From the NCBI GenBank assembly GCA_037833965.1, contig AP031354.1, positions 21,368,001 to 21,432,000 on the forward strand: a stretch of 64,000 bases of DNA. Reading direction: 5' to 3'. Both the position numbers and the translations under genes were made by a program. The notes below the pieces were generated by a model that was given only the letters and a program-made list of their open reading frames with translations, made no database searches and was not told where the DNA came from. Below, one piece after another: positions 19,095-31,639 of this stretch (positions are counted from its first letter, which is position 1; every line of letters begins with the position of its first letter). The stretch is from Marchantia polymorpha subsp. ruderalis (Eukaryota; Streptophyta; Marchantiopsida; Marchantiales; Marchantiaceae).

Positions 19095-22000
19095 AAGATG
19101 CAACGTCCTCGTTGCACATACGTTCAAACTCCTGAACTATCAAAGGTGCATTTGCTAAATTTTTAGCTGGTTCCCAAGTTGATTCATACGATGGATAGCC
19201 TTTCCATTGAATCAAATACTCTACTTTGGGATATTTATGACCTCGAATACGTTTCTTGAGTATCTTTTCTACCTCAAACTCCTCATGATCTGCTATCAAG
19301 GTTGGAAGAGGAGGTGGTGCTGGTTGGTTGGTGAATTGTTTTGGTCGTGGTACATGTTTTCGCAATCGTGACACATGAAATACTGGATGTATTTTCATAT
19401 GTGACGGAAGTTCCAACTTGTATGACACTTCACCAACACGCTTCAAAACCAAAAATGTACCAATGAACCTAGGGTTTAACTTTGGTGTTCCTACAAGAGA
19501 CAAATTCGTTGTAGATAACCAAACATGATCTCCAACCGCAAAAATCACTTCTCTACGATGAGCATCGGCATGCTGCTTTTGCCGATTTTGAGCTATCACC
19601 AACTTCTCCTTGGCCTGATGTAGTCCTCGGTGAATATGCTCCACGAATTCGTTGACTGCTGCAACTTTGGTCGAAAACTCCTCTCCTTTCGGAAGTCTCA
19701 TCAAACTTGAAGGAGTTATCGGATGAGCTCCATACATAAGAAAAAATGGAGACACTTTTGTGGATGCATTAACAGAATTGTTATATGCAAATTCCACAAG
19801 TGGCAAAAGGTTGTCCCACTCTTCTTGCTCTTCTAATGTGAATGCTCGTAGCATATCCTCTATGGTTCTATTTGCCCTCTCAGTTTGTCCATCAGTTTGA
19901 GGGTGATAGGCCGTTGACATTGCTAGTTTTGTTTTGAAAAAACTAAACAAAGTTTTCCAAAATAAACTAGTGAAGTGAGTACCTCTATCTGTGATTAACA
20001 CTTTGCTTAAGCCATGATTCACAAAAACTGCATCTAGATACAATTGAGCTAGTTGTGGAGCTGTTACTGTTTTTGTGGTCGGCCTGATGTGAATCATCTT
20101 GCTCAATTTGTCCACAAAAACCACCACTGAATCATGTCCTAACGAAGTCCTTGGTAACTCACATACAAGATCCATGGTGACATGTTCCCACCGCTGTTCG
20201 GGAATAGGAAGAGGTTGTAATAAACCCGCTGGTTTTTGATTACTTGCCTTGTTTTGTTGACAAGCAACACAACTTCGAACGTAAGACTCCACATCCTCAC
20301 GTATTTTGGGCCAATAGTACACTCGTTGTATACTCTCCACGGTTTTCTCCACTCCCACATGACCTGCAATGGCTGTATCATGACTTTCTGCCAAAATCAT
20401 TGTGCGCAAATCCTGATCTTGTGGAATCCATATACGCTGATTGTAAAACGCCAAACCTCGAGATTTCTCTGCCTTTCCAGTTTGTAGTGCTCGAGTGATC
20501 TCTTCATCCTCCTTTGTGGCTTGTGACATCTTGCTCCACCAATCCGCCTGAATTTTCACTTCTGCAACATGATTCAAACAAGGCATGCATGTGAGAGCAT
20601 CTGCAAGTTGCTTCTTTCCCTCCACGTACACAATCTTCATGTTGAAGCGTTGACGCCACTCTGCCCATCGAATTTGTCGTTTGGACAGATCCTTCTGAGT
20701 TTCCAAATAAACCAAGGGTTTATGATCAGTCTCCACCACAAACTCCTTATCACCCAAATAATGCTTCCAATGTTTGGTTGCCAACACGATAGCTAACTCC
20801 TCCCGTTCTGTCGTGTGATAATTTTGTTCCGCCGCCACCAACTTTCGAGAATAGAAAACAACTGGATGCCATCCATCCTCCCATTCTTGTTGAAGTATGC
20901 CCCCTACTGTTGTACCTGATGCGTCAGTGGCCAACTTGTTAGAACGGTTAGGATCATACCACTTGAGAATAGGTGCGTGTAACAAAGCATCTTTCAATGC
21001 TTGAAAAGCTAACTCTTGAGCTGTTCCCCATCTCCACTTTTGACCTTTCCCTAACATGGAAGTCAAGGCCTGAGCTAGTCGAGCAAAACCTTTCACAAAT
21101 CTACGATAGAATCCAGTGAGCCCTAGAAAACTCTTCAATTGAGTTTGATCCTCAGGTGCTATCCATTTCTGAATGGCATCTATCTTCTCACTCATCACTT
21201 GGATTCCTGTAGCTGTAACTCTATGACCCAAGTAATCTACTTCTGACTTGCCAAATTCACATGTTGAAGCTTTGGCATACAATTGATTGTCTCTTAAAAC
21301 TTGAAGTACCTCTCGTAAATGACTTCTATGATCACTCAAAGTTTTGCTATACACCAATATATCATCTAGAAAAACAATGACAGATTTATCTAGATAAGGG
21401 CGAAAGATATCGTTCATCAATCCCATGAATGTAGCTGGTGCATTAGTGAGACCAAAAGGCATCACCAGATACTCAAAGTGTACATACCTAGTACGAAAAG
21501 CTGTCTTGTGAACATTTTCATCTGCAATTCGAATTTGATTGTAGCCGCTTCTCAAATCTAGCTTGGTGAAGTACTTCGCTCCTTGAAGTTGATCAAACAA
21601 ATCATCCATACGAGGTAATGGATATTTGTTTTTCACCGTTTGCTGATTCAACCCGCGATAATCGATACATAGTCTCATGGATCCATCCTTCTTCTTCACA
21701 AAGAGTACTGGAGCTCCATAAGGTGAAACACTTGGTTGAATGAATCCCTTGCTCAACATCTCCTCCACTTGAGCTTTGCATTCTTCCAATTCGTTTGGAG
21801 CCAAACGATATGGAGCTTTGCAAGTTGGTGTACTTCCAAGTATCACCTCAATCTTGTGATCAACTCGCCTCTTTGGTGGTAATCCTGCAGGTAGATCATC
21901 TGGAAAAACATCTTTATACTCCATAAAAATGTCGTTCAAGGACTCCGGGATGTAAGGTTTGTCCGTGGACCCAATATCTCTTATAAGTCCAAGGAAACAT

Positions 22001-22521
22001 ACATCATCTCTAGAAATGGATGCTGTACCCATCACAAAGAGGGGTAAATTCCTATTCTGAGATCTAATTCTATCTTTATAGATCTTCCATCCACTACTTG
22101 TAATCACTTTTCTTCTCCAATCTACCTTCGGATTATATTGTTCCATCCATGGCATTCCAAGGATGACATCATACCGAGCTAAACGAATTAATCTCCATTC
22201 AATGCTCTCCTTGTATCTACCTATGGATAATTCTACACTCCGTGGTAGTGTTTCTATCACTTCAGTTTGCCCGTTTGGCAATTCAACTTCTTCACTCACG
22301 TCCTTCATCAACATCAAACCTAACTTCATAGCAACACTCCTTGATAGAAAATTCTCAGTTGCTCCAGGATCAATTAAAACTCTCACCTTGTGTCCTTCCA
22401 TGAAACCATCAGTGACAATGAGTTGAGCTTGCTTCTTACTCCTTCCATGAGCTCCCAACCATTGCTTTCTTCCAACCTCGCCTTTTCTTCGCTTTGTAGA
22501 ACCAGTAAGGCCGCGAGGCAA
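19093..22521 (-). CDS. Gypsy copy B pol
   Basis: About 1142 codons, open throughout and nearly identical to copy A pol, with the same protease, RT (FLDDILVYS), RNase H, integrase and chromodomain motifs. In the RT it reads TRYVHFEYL where copy A and most relatives have TRYGHFEYL; this change sits beside the dNTP-binding region and may weaken the enzyme. Expression again depends on the -1 frameshift, but only ribosomes that pass the gag nonsense codon upstream would reach it. Confidence 0.93.
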   Translation of the reverse strand: MPRGLTGSTKRRKGEVGRKQWLGAHGRSKKQAQLIVTDGFMEGHKVRVLIDPGATENFLSRSVAMKLGLMLMKDVSEEVELPNGQTEVIETLPRSVELSIGRYKESIEWRLIRLARYDVILGMPWMEQYNPKVDWRRKVITSSGWKIYKDRIRSQNRNLPLFVMGTASISRDDVCFLGLIRDIGSTDKPYIPESLNDIFMEYKDVFPDDLPAGLPPKRRVDHKIEVILGSTPTCKAPYRLAPNELEECKAQVEEMLSKGFIQPSVSPYGAPVLFVKKKDGSMRLCIDYRGLNQQTVKNKYPLPRMDDLFDQLQGAKYFTKLDLRSGYNQIRIADENVHKTAFRTRYVHFEYLVMPFGLTNAPATFMGLMNDIFRPYLDKSVIVFLDDILVYSKTLSDHRSHLREVLQVLRDNQLYAKASTCEFGKSEVDYLGHRVTATGIQVMSEKIDAIQKWIAPEDQTQLKSFLGLTGFYRRFVKGFARLAQALTSMLGKGQKWRWGTAQELAFQALKDALLHAPILKWYDPNRSNKLATDASGTTVGGILQQEWEDGWHPVVFYSRKLVAAEQNYHTTEREELAIVLATKHWKHYLGDKEFVVETDHKPLVYLETQKDLSKRQIRWAEWRQRFNMKIVYVEGKKQLADALTCMPCLNHVAEVKIQADWWSKMSQATKEDEEITRALQTGKAEKSRGLAFYNQRIWIPQDQDLRTMILAESHDTAIAGHVGVEKTVESIQRVYYWPKIREDVESYVRSCVACQQNKASNQKPAGLLQPLPIPEQRWEHVTMDLVCELPRTSLGHDSVVVFVDKLSKMIHIRPTTKTVTAPQLAQLYLDAVFVNHGLSKVLITDRGTHFTSLFWKTLFSFFKTKLAMSTAYHPQTDGQTERANRTIEDMLRAFTLEEQEEWDNLLPLVEFAYNNSVNASTKVSPFFLMYGAHPITPSSLMRLPKGEEFSTKVAAVNEFVEHIHRGLHQAKEKLVIAQNRQKQHADAHRREVIFAVGDHVWLSTTNLSLVGTPKLNPRFIGTFLVLKRVGEVSYKLELPSHMKIHPVFHVSRLRKHVPRPKQFTNQPAPPPLPTLIADHEEFEVEKILKKRIRGHKYPKVEYLIQWKGYPSYESTWEPAKNLANAPLIVQEFERMCNEDVAS

Positions 22522-22545
22522 GATTACTGGTGATCTTCGTTTCCC
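22476..22545 (-). promoter_or_regulatory. Predicted -1 frameshift signal, copy B
   Basis: Identical to copy A: heptamer GGGAAAC at 22539-22545, 7-nt spacer, stem 1 ACCAGTAA/TTACTGGT and stem 2 CCTCGC/GCGAGG (3' strand at 22476-22481). Confidence 0.8.
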
Positions 22546-23687
22546 GAAACTGCTTCCTCCACCTCTTCATACTCTATCCCCTCCATATTGTTGAACGGTC
22601 GTCGCTGCATGGGCCGTCCTCCTTGTTGTGTCGGCCGAACTCGACAAAACTTGGCTATGTGGCCCATTCGTCCACATGCATAGCATTGGCGATTGTCACG
22701 AACTCCAGCTCCTCCTCGAACCATTGCATTATTTGCATAACCTTCTTGCAAATTTGGAACTCATGGTCGCCTAATCTCACCTCCAAATCTTGGTGGTGGT
22801 CCTCTTGTTGGTGCAAAATCTTCTCTACGTCGAAGGTTTCCCAACTCCATCGGTGTTGGACCAGATGGATCTCTAAAATTGCTCACTGGTTCACCGTGTG
22901 TGACACCAAAAGCACCTGAAATTCGTTGAGCAATTGCGATTGCTTCATTCACAGTAGATGGATTGCTTACCATCACCTCCTTTCGAATTCGATCTTTCAA
23001 GCCTCGTTTGAACACGTCCAAGGCTTCAGCTCCACTCATATCCATGATAGATACTTGAAGATCACAAAATTCTTCAATGTACTCATGAATACCTCCTTTC
23101 TGCTTCAGATCCCACAACTTCATTCTTGCAGTTTGAAGAGAATCCACCGCTTGAAAATTTTGCAGAAGTCCTTCCTGCATTCCACTCCACGAAATGGTAG
23201 CACCTCGTTCTGAAAGCATTCTCTCCCATGTTGTGTACCATGTGAGAGCCTTATCCGTAAGATAAGATCTCATGAACATTCCTGCAATATAATCAGAAAC
23301 ATGAAAATGGGATAAATGAATATTCATCCTCATAATCCATCCCTCTAACACTCCCATTGCTCTACTCCCTTTGTAAGCTTCCACCTTACAGGATTTTCCC
23401 ATTCGAAGCAAAAGATTTGCTTGATCTTCAATCTCTTGAAGACGTCTCCTATTTGCCTCTGCTGCATCAATAGGAGTTGGTTCTGGCTGAACTTGGGGAG
23501 CTTGAACTTGAGGTTCAACTTCCATCTCTCCAACTCTCTCTCTCTCTACTTTCTCACTCTCTAATGCAAAGATTTTATCTTCCATGGCTTGCTGCTTGGT
23601 ATGCCCATCTACTATCGATTTTCTCAACTCCTTCATCTCTGCCATGATTGCATTGAGAACCTCACCCATATCAATTGATGTTCCCAT
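22524..23687 (-). pseudogene. Gypsy copy B gag, broken by a nonsense codon
   Basis: ATG at 23687. The frame is open to codon 308, then TGA at 22761-22763 where copy A has GGA (after EIRRP). The remaining part, including the zinc knuckle [14 protein letters not shown], stays in frame to the normal stop at 22524. A truncated Gag would lack the RNA-binding knuckle and the frameshift site would not be reached, so copy B should not be self-sufficient. Confidence 0.9.
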
Positions 23688-23699
23688 GCTTTTTCACAC

Positions 23700-23952
23700 T
23701 CCCTCTGATACAAAGTGAGTATAATCACTATGTGACCTCTCAACAAAGGAGTCACAAAAGGTGCAGGTGACTCTATCTATAGTACTCCTCTCCATAATTC
23801 CTCACAAGAAAATCTCTCCATATTCTCTTCTGTCTATGTACTGTTCTAATCTCTACATAAGTGCTGAATCGAACCGGGACAGGTGGTTCGCGATTCAAAT
23901 CCATGAAACAATCAGTATAGAATGTATATAGTACAATCCCAAGTCTCTCCAT
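23700..23952 (-). pseudogene. Leader ORF b of copy B, frameshifted
   Basis: Compared with copy A, 7 bp (CACAGCT on the plus strand) are missing near 23777, giving a stop soon after EEYYR. The rest matches copy A leader ORF b. Confidence 0.6.
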
Positions 23953-24130
23953 AAGTAACTATTGGAAGAATCAGTGGCACTCTTGACTCCATCACTCTAG
24001 TCATAAAATCTGCACCCCAACAAGCCACAAGGTACATCCGAAAATGATGTTTCTCCATGCAACGAAGGTGAATATCGAATAGGTTAGAAATTGGCCAGTG
24101 CGGTACTGGATTCCTGTCAATCCCGTCCAT
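23912..24130 (-). CDS. Leader ORF a of copy B (72 aa, unknown)
   Basis: Open as in copy A, with a few changes (PIPNLFD to PISNLFD, CTVYILY to CTIYILY). Located between the PBS (24282-24293) and gag. Function unknown. Confidence 0.5.
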   Translation of the reverse strand: MDGIDRNPVPHWPISNLFDIHLRCMEKHHFRMYLVACWGADFMTRVMESRVPLILPIVTYGETWDCTIYILY

Positions 24131-24281
24131 ATCTGCAAAAACACAATGTCCCCCTTCCACCTCTCTCTACATGCAGATGAATGACCTCTGCCAGCCTTTA
24201 TACACTCTCAAGACTACACTCCATCATCACTCACTTGCTATTCCATGAGGGGTAATCCACACTCAAGGAAAGAGCAAGGTC

Positions 24282-24293
24282 GCTCTGATACCA
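24282..24293 (-). other. Primer binding site of gypsy copy B
   Basis: TGGTATCAGAGC on the minus strand, one base after the 5' LTR. Confidence 0.95.
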
Positions 24294-24294
24294 T

Positions 24295-24714
24295 TGTAAC
24301 ACTAGGGTTTAGAGAGAAGTTCACTCGAAGATAGAAACGTAAACTCTGAAGATGAGAGATACCAACAATGGTTCTCCTCTCCCTTATATAGCTCTCACCA
24401 ACAAGTACAAGGTGATAAGATCTAATCCCCACCATCCATACCACTCCTAGTGGATGGATGACGTGGCGGATAACCCTAACAAGCACACGGATCGCTGACG
24501 TGGCGCACCCAACTAACACACTAACTAACACACTCAATCCTTAGCTACAAGCACACGGATTGCTGACGTGGCACTGTCAACTAACACATCCACTCTGTAC
24601 CTACCAAGTGCGCGGATCGCTGACGTGGCAGCTATGACTAGTGCACACTAAAGTATCTACATCAATATTCAGAGTAACCTCTACTTTAGTTCTAACTAAC
24701 TAAAGATGGTTACA
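24295..24714 (-). repeat. 5' LTR of gypsy copy B
   Basis: 420 bp with the same TATA box and four TGACGTGGC boxes, all four perfect in this copy. Confidence 0.95.
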
Positions 24715-25777
24715 CTACTTCTACATATTTCAAAGATCTACCAAAAGATTTGCAAAGACATTTATATGATCTTGAATGCTCGTATCGGGCTTCATCTTGA
24801 ATCGTAACAATCGCATATAAGTGTTCATGACATTCGACGGGTTTTTCTGATGGAAGCGTTGCTAAAATGCATCAAACAATTATGACACTTCAAAGTATTC
24901 CTTAACTTGCTTGGCTATGGAAGGTTTCAGATAAGCCAACAATGTGGTATGGGAAACAATCCACTCAATCTCACATATGTTAGGAGGTTTTTCTCCTAAA
25001 TATATAATGAAACCCATGGATCGTAACTTCATTTTTACTTGCCTTTTCCAAATCATCACCTTGGCCATCAAAAAGTGTTATGTTATACCCAAAACCTCCA
25101 TCCACCTGTCGTCTTGCCAACTCTGCACGTTGAAAAGGAGAGATAATAGCAGCTTCGAAGTCAATTTCCTCCTTTTGAGTCATTTTTCAACTTTTGAAAA
25201 ACGTTTGAGTCAAGAGCGTTTTAACAATACCCAATTTGCATATACTCCGATGAAAAATATTTCTAAGAAATAACTATGATGGAATATTCTATCATCGTAG
25301 TTCTCAATCATATAATTGGTTTCGACCATCACTGTCACCGTCACCTGCGACTGTCACTGTTACTTGTGATCATTCACCTGCTGTGGATTGTTATTGTTGG
25401 CCGTCATGCATCACACGTCAAAATCAAGAGTCTTGTGTTTTCACAATTGACCTCAACCTTTCCGTTCTTGAATCGACAATCCACTATCATCACAAACTTT
25501 CTATCTCTCTAACTTGCTCTCAACTCATTCAAATATCTCTGGAAAAAAAATTCAAAAACTTGACCTCGTCACAAACAAAGAACTGATCTAAAACTTGTCA
25601 TTGTCAAAAATTTTATATCGGAAAAACCATCAATATCAGGAAACTCGTCACCGTCGTGAACGCGCTAACATCAGAAATCCGTTAGACACAAAAAATCCAT
25701 TATCCGCGTTCGACTTTGACTCCAACGACACAATCATGTTTTGATCAATCCAAATTGAAACCAACTCTGATACCAAT
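24715..25777 (-). pseudogene. copia gag N-terminus and leader
   Basis: The minus strand from about 25183 gives a gag start with YNITLFDG, then after a one-base frame change IWKRQVKMKLRSMGF and SIAKQVKEYFE, typical of copia gag. From 25190 to 25764 is the untranslated leader with no ORF worth naming. Primer binding site at 25765-25775. Confidence 0.7.
25765..25775 (-). other. copia primer binding site
   Basis: The minus strand reads TGGTATCAGAG two bases inside the LTR end. This is the standard plant PBS complementary to the 3' end of initiator tRNA-Met. Confidence 0.85.
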
Positions 25778-26067
25778 TGTAAACGTAAAACCTAGAAACA
25801 CAACGACACACTCAAGCCTGTTAGCTTGAGTGTGTCATATTAAACCAAATCATCAACACAAGACACCGATGTATAACGTGGTTCACCCTCAAGGGCTACG
25901 TCCACGGAGGAATACACGCAAGAGACTTTACTGCTCAGGTGAAAGCACAACAAAGAATGCATACAACACTGAAGCATCAGGGTATTTATATACCCAACAC
26001 AGACGACTAATCTCAACTACAAATAGCTATACATGAGGTTACTACTTAATCGGAATTAACCTCAACA
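25778..26067 (-). repeat. copia 5' LTR (290 bp)
   Basis: On the minus strand it begins TGTTGAGG and ends GTTTACA beside the PBS. It holds a TATA box in GGTATATAAATACC (about 25980-25993) and the segment CGTGGACGTAGCCC followed by GTGAACCACGTT, which recurs in plant copia LTRs. A perfect 13-bp hairpin (25805-25817 with 25824-25836, loop CTGTTA) lies near the R/U5 end. Confidence 0.8.
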
Positions 26068-27445
26068 ATTACGAAAAGATTTTCAGATTAATCAATATGC
26101 TGTTATTATATATGCAATCAACATTCTTGATGAATATAATTTATGGAAAATGATAAATTGTTATATGGTCTAAGTTTTATTAACTTCAAGTCTAAAGATG
26201 ATGATAAAGCTCTAAAGAATATTACCCACTAGCTTATGAAATGTAAAGTTTGCGTGGTAAGAAAAGAAAAAGAGTTGATTTTCAATTCGACTTGTTGACC
26301 AATAATATCATTTTATCGAAGTAGAGGTGAAGAAATAAGATATATATATATATATATATATAGACGATGACATGATTCTCCAAGGTTGTTTCCTAGTCAA
26401 CCCGCTGCATATTAGACACTTTTGATCATAGTGCCTACAACTGTTTGAAAATTATCTTTGATTGACCGCATTTTAAACACCGTTCTCTAAGTTAGAATCA
26501 CCGCGGGTCTATATTAAAGTATGTATGACGATGTGTGAATTTGTTTCGTTGGAGTACCATCAGGTAAATCGATTATGTTACTAGTAATCTATTTATGTTG
26601 GGGAGTGGTTTCATCAAGTAATTTTCTCTAATCTAGGGTTTTTTTTCCGGCTATAGACTTGGGTCCATTCCCATCCGAGGGAATGTTTTCTTATATATAG
26701 TGCTAATCAATTCCAATCCGAGTCAGAAAAAAAGTATTCCATCTAATGTAAAAGAGAGTTGGAACAGAGCACAATATCAGTGGAGAACTTAGATGAGAGC
26801 TCTAATTAATCAAGGAACTAAGCTACTTGTGGCATCTTTGTTATTCTTTCTCTCTATGTTTGCCGTAATTTATTTCGCACCTATACACCACAGGATATAT
26901 CCGTGACGACCAGTTTCGATGAGCTGAAAACCATCGCATGTTGACATGTGAACCTTGCGAAAACCGGCCGGAATTTCGATTCGCGGTTTTTGTTCACATT
27001 TCGCCCTTCAGAATGACATCGTACGCCTTGACAGTCGCAGTTGGGTTCCACGCGGTAGAGGAAGACGTTAGGTTTCAGTGCCAGCGGTTAACTGTGGTAG
27101 AGCTCGAGGGTCCTAAAACCCAAGAAGGACGGTGGCGAGCGATGGCGGAGTCCGTGCCCGTATCGCTCGCTTTCGAAAGTTACCGCGCTCGTGCTCGTGC
27201 TTTTGGTCGATCTTTGGGCTGCCTCGAGCAATGCTCGCCTTGCAGCGGAGCATGACTCCGCACCTTACTCGAATCCTGCCGTGATTCGATGGAGCGCTTG
27301 TGTAATTCCGTTTGGGGAGCAGTCAGGAGTTTTTGAGGTGCACGAGTAGTTTGCATGCCCCAGGTGCTTGATTCTCGTGTAGATCTGGAGTAGGCTCGAA
27401 TTCTTGAGGTGCAGAATTCGAATTGGTGGCTTGATTGCTTGCACG
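26068..27445. other. Upstream region of the U11/U12-65K gene
   Basis: AT-rich up to about 26900, with a (TA)11 microsatellite at 26341-26362, then GC-richer from 26930 onward. Short ORFs at 26938-27255 read through the likely 5' UTR. I looked for the N-terminal RRM of the 65K protein here and found no RNP1/RNP2 pattern. Confidence 0.5.
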
Positions 27446-30185
27446 ATGGAGCTGGATGGGAGTAATGTCGGTCCGGTGAGTGAAAGTCAGCCGAAAGATG
27501 TCAAAGCTCGGGTGAAGCAGGAGCCTATTGATCCTGTAGTTCTGCCGAAAGGGCAGCGTACGGGAACGACGGGTACAGCCATTCGAGGCGAACCAATAGC
27601 CCCGAATCTGGGTGTTGATTACGCGTTTCCTCCGCATTTAGAGTATGCACTTGCCTCGCTCTCATCTTCGATTCTCTGTATCTGATGTATGGTTCTTCAG
27701 GGTTGCTACAATCATGTGTTGCAATTCTTTGGCTGATATGAATGGGCTGTACGTGTAATTTTTTTACTATGTGCGAGTGTGAGGATCAAGTCATCAGCTT
27801 AGTCCGATGATTGTCCGCCCACACCTATGTATGTAATAACTCCTGGAGAGCATGGCTTCCAGATACGCGTACCCTCCTCCTGATGGGAATATATTAACAA
27901 ACATTGTCAATGCCCTCATTGCTGTCCCTCGATTCTACACTCAGGTATGTGTCATTTTTGTCCTCGTAACCTCAGTAGATTCACTGTGGCTTTCATTTGC
28001 ACCAGAGGTATTATCGTACTTCTGAACATTGTGCTCTCAAGTCAAAGTTGAGCTTTAGTCTCGACCTGACGGTGTTACAGGATGAGGGGACGTCCCCTTA
28101 AGCCTGCACTTGCAGGGCAGAAGATTTAGAAATAAGATAATCCTCTGTTTTTGTGTTGTCTCGAACGATGCGTATCGTGCCTCAAAAATATGTATGGTCG
28201 TCCACTTCGAAATCTGTAGGAAGCAGCCGTTGGATGTAGCGTTGTTCGCTATAAAACACAGCTAGGAGCATGTTTCTTTCTAGCTATGTTCACATGTAGC
28301 GAAATGGTCATAGTGGCTTCATGTAGAACTTTATAGTGTTTCACGTTGTGTCTTGTCTCTGAATCTGATCAGTGTACCTCAATGGGTTTAGCTCTGTTTG
28401 ACCAGGTACTGCATCTTATGAACAAGATGAATTTGCCAGCCCCTTTTCGGCCTGCTCTACCAACACCTCCTCTCCCTCCTCCTGCTCCTGCGCAAATTAT
28501 CCCAAAGCGTCAAGCCGGTGATCTTTCAAGTGGAGAGTCTGAGCTGGAATCATCTGAGGAGGTCTGCAACACTGCTTTGAATCTAGACTTCCATCCCTTG
28601 AATGCCTGTGTAAAAGTTTTGAATGAGCGTAATTCTGTAATTTCCAAGCAAGGGTTTCGGCTTTGTACTCTTTTAGCTGTCTTGTTCAGCAAAGTTCAGT
28701 TTTAAATTCAACGTTAATACGGTTCTATAGAGAGAATAGCTACAGCCGTTTTTGGGCGTGATATGTCTTGGTGATGATTGAAATATTTTCATATGTATCG
28801 CAATTGAAGTCCAGGAGGAGGATAGCGAGTTGGATGGTACTTTTCCGGATACCTCAACATCCGAGAAGGATGCTGAGAAGAAAGGATCATCCAGAAAGCG
28901 AATGAAGAGAGAAGCAATTTTGGGTCCAGCTTTAGACAAGGGAGCATCCCATGAGGCCGCCGGCTTGAAGACAATCACAGTCTCCAAAGGTCTCACAATA
29001 AAGAAAAGAGCACCTGTTTTGCAGGTTAGTACCGCTTTACAAATTTCATCAAACTGCTTCGCGAGTTTGTGACGTTCGTTTTCTGGCGTGGTTTTTCACA
29101 AGTATATTCTCTGATACTCCGGTCATTGTCCGCAGATTAAAATCACTCCAAAGGGAACAAGTAAAGAGCCTGCAGAAGAGGCTAAAGAGCCGGAGGTAGG
29201 TCAGCCGGAGGTTGCAGATGAACCCGCTGAACAGCGAACAACAGCAACTCAAGAAGAACTTGAGGCTGGAAAGCTGCATGCGTCGGACATGCTGTCCCTG
29301 CCCATTTTTAAAGTGAGTGCCTAATTCTCTCTTGCGCATAAGCCAGATGTAGCTTGGAGTCTGGTCTAGTAGCTGGCCATGAAAATATCTTATCTGATGA
29401 AGGCGAGGGGATGTTCGTATTGGTGCAGAACTACGCTTCCGGCAACCCTACGCAGGTGTTGTATATAAAAAATCTATCCAAAGATGTGACGGCGGAGGAT
29501 TTGTACTATGTCTATGGTATGTGTTCCTCTATTTTACTTAATTCATATCATTATGCTTTTGTTGACATTGGATAAGTGATTTGCTTGCATGTGTCAATCG
29601 AATCCATCTAAGTAGTTATCAGAAGAGTTCATTTTAGTCTGAAAATATCTGACCTTACATTTGTTCCTCAGGTGCATTTTTCTCCAGTAGGAGTGAGGCT
29701 ATGCAACTCCTGAGCATTAAGCTTATGCAGGTGATTCCTCAGTTTATTTGAAGGCTGTCAGCAAGGTCACTCTAACCTAAGTTGGGGTCATTATTGTGGC
29801 AAGCCTACTTCTGAAATTTGGATCTTGACTTCAATTTCAGGAAGGACGAATGAGAGGTCAAGCCTTCGTCTATTGGCCTTCAGTAGATCTCGCGAAGATC
29901 GCCCTTGTAAGTCGGTGAAGCAAATGTCACTGTACCCTTTTACATAGTACAGGGCTTTGCTAACCTCCCGAATACGTGTTATTTAGTGCTGGACAAGATT
30001 CGCAGATCACCTACTACATACATGTTTGACATTGATATCATGTTATTTGTTTGGTCTCTCTTATGCTGCAGGCTGGGAGTCACGGGTACATGCTCAAGGG
30101 CAAACCTATGGTGGTTCAGTTTGGACGCAATCAAGCTGCCTTTAAAGCGGATGTAGCTGGAACGAGCACAAGAGCCGATAAATAA
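27446..30185 (+). CDS. RNPC3: U11/U12 small nuclear ribonucleoprotein 65 kDa protein
   Basis: Nine exons by eye: 27446-27642, 27863-27944, 28406-28561, 28815-29024, 29136-29312, 29429-29516, 29672-29730, 29841-29906, 30072-30185, giving 382 aa in one consistent phase. The donor after exon 3 (GTCTGC) is weak. Conserved 65K segments: EPIAPNLGVDYAFPPHLE, YAYPPPDGNILTNIVNALI, VLHLMNKMNLPAPFRPALP, LPIFKNYASGNP. The C-terminal RRM has RNP2-like VLYIKNLSKDV and RNP1-like GRMRGQAFVYWP, with GKPMVVQFGR at its end. In the minor spliceosome this RRM binds the U12 snRNA 3' hairpin, and the protein bridges U11 and U12 particles in the nucleus. The Arabidopsis protein is longer (about 440 aa) because of an N-terminal RRM not found here. 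Confidence 0.9.
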
Positions 30186-31639
30186 GCGTCCACATTTCAT
30201 CTCAGCAGACAGTAGCGTGTGCAGGTCCTTCTGGCCTTTGACAGCTTAATATACAGTTCAATACAAGCCCGTAAGTCTGGTAGACTGACATACTGGCAGT
30301 TCGTGAACACGTTCTGAGGACTGCGCTGCGCAGTTGGCAAAGCTTTGTAGAGGATGTCACTTGTTCATCCTCATGTTCCATGTTCTCAAAGTGAACATAA
30401 CTTAGTAGCGAGACGCTGAGCATGTCTTATACCTTCTGCTTCATGGAAGCCATCTGTATGTAATTATGAAGAAGATTCTGACTGGTGTTCAAGAGCAGGA
30501 ATTGCGTGCTTTAGTAAGGTGTATGTCACGACCACGGCTATTTTTTCTTTGATGGACGGATAGGAATGTCTTACTGTGATATTCTCATGGAGTCAAATGC
30601 AAAGTTTTAGTGTACGCAAATCAAGAGTTGTTTAAGCGCCTTAGCTCGCGAGGGATTATGTAAAGAAAATTTTGAGTACAGGAAAGGCGCAAGAGCCGAG
30701 AGGACTTCTAAATGTGAATCATACACTTACGGAAATTGAAAATCGAGAATGAAAGGATCACAAAGATAGACAGATCCGTTACGAATTTTGAGATTCGAGC
30801 GCACTTAAACTTTTAGAGCAACTACACTCACCACTGTCATCAGTATAGCCGACTTATTGGAGTACACTCATGAGAACATATGAGAGCTCTAAGTTTAGTT
30901 CTACTTGTTAGACCGTTTTACTACCAGAAGGTTGTATTTCACAACAGAGTATAGATATACTTATGAGAGTACTGCATGTCATAGATACATATATGAATCA
31001 ACTACAATCACTTCTGTAAACGTCAGAATCTACACAAAAATCTACGAGGTCTACATGGATGTAGAATAACGCGTAGCAAGTAAACGTCATTTTCGGGTAT
31101 CTTCCATTCTATACGTAAATCAAAGAGTAATAAATGTTTATGTTTGGAAGGAATGGTATCAAACTTTTTTATATCAAGATGATATCTTCATGCCTGAAAT
31201 AAAGTTTATTAAAACGAGACGATGAATCACTACCAATAAGATTTATGACTTTCCTTACGTAAAGTTACAAGAAAGTCTTATCATTTTGTTCAACTGAAAG
31301 TAGCCAAACACGAATATAATCGGAAAACAAATGATAAGCTAATTCACGTAATCCAAACCATGAACGGGAAGGAAAAGAATTTTAAAGTGAATTTTTTGCA
31401 GCATGGTTTATAATTTGAAAAGAATTTGTTTGTGTGATATCAAATGTCTTAAATAATCATCAGAATCTTATTGGTAATGGTAACAGATCAAGCTCGGGAC
31501 CCCAAGGGTCAAAAGGCTAATAAGAACATAAAATAATCATCCAGTTGTGTTACCAAGGGGAGAACCCCTCTAAAGCGGCAAGAGCAGTAGACCACGATTG
31601 ATAACATATCTAAAGTAGCAACCTAAAACGTAAGGCTCA
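30186..31639. other. 3' flank and AT-rich intergenic DNA
   Basis: 3' UTR of the preceding gene, then AT-rich sequence with no ORF of interest. Confidence 0.5.

Larger units (their letters stand above)
18660..24714 (-). mobile_element. Ty3/gypsy chromovirus, copy B (complete but mutated)
   Basis: 6055 bp with 420-bp LTRs at 18660-19079 and 24295-24714, which I read as identical, and target duplication CTACT at 18655-18659 and 24715-24719. Same family and orientation as copy A, inserted in the gag part of the same copia element. Three lesions: a 7-bp deletion in leader ORF b, a nonsense codon in gag, and Gly to Val in a conserved RT motif. Confidence 0.97.
8931..26067 (-). mobile_element. Old Ty1/copia retrotransposon, invaded by two gypsy elements and relic LTRs
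   Basis: The copia sequence is spread over 8931-9626, 15689-17488, 18094-18659 and 24715-25777, with its 5' LTR at 25778-26067. In element order: LTR, PBS (25765-25775), gag, zinc knuckle and protease, integrase, reverse transcriptase, RNase H. It is truncated within RNase H at about 8931-8945 against the ROCO remnant, so no 3' LTR is present. Many in-frame stops show it is dead and much older than its passengers. Confidence 0.85.

Noticed and set aside
9627-24714. Regularly repeated 420-bp blocks considered as a satellite or array
   Set aside because: They are LTRs of two complete elements with separate target duplications.
30186-31639. Search for tRNA, rRNA or snRNA genes in this and the other non-coding stretches
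   Set aside because: No cloverleaf with A and B boxes and no snRNA-like sequence was recognised by eye; a program search would be needed to be sure.
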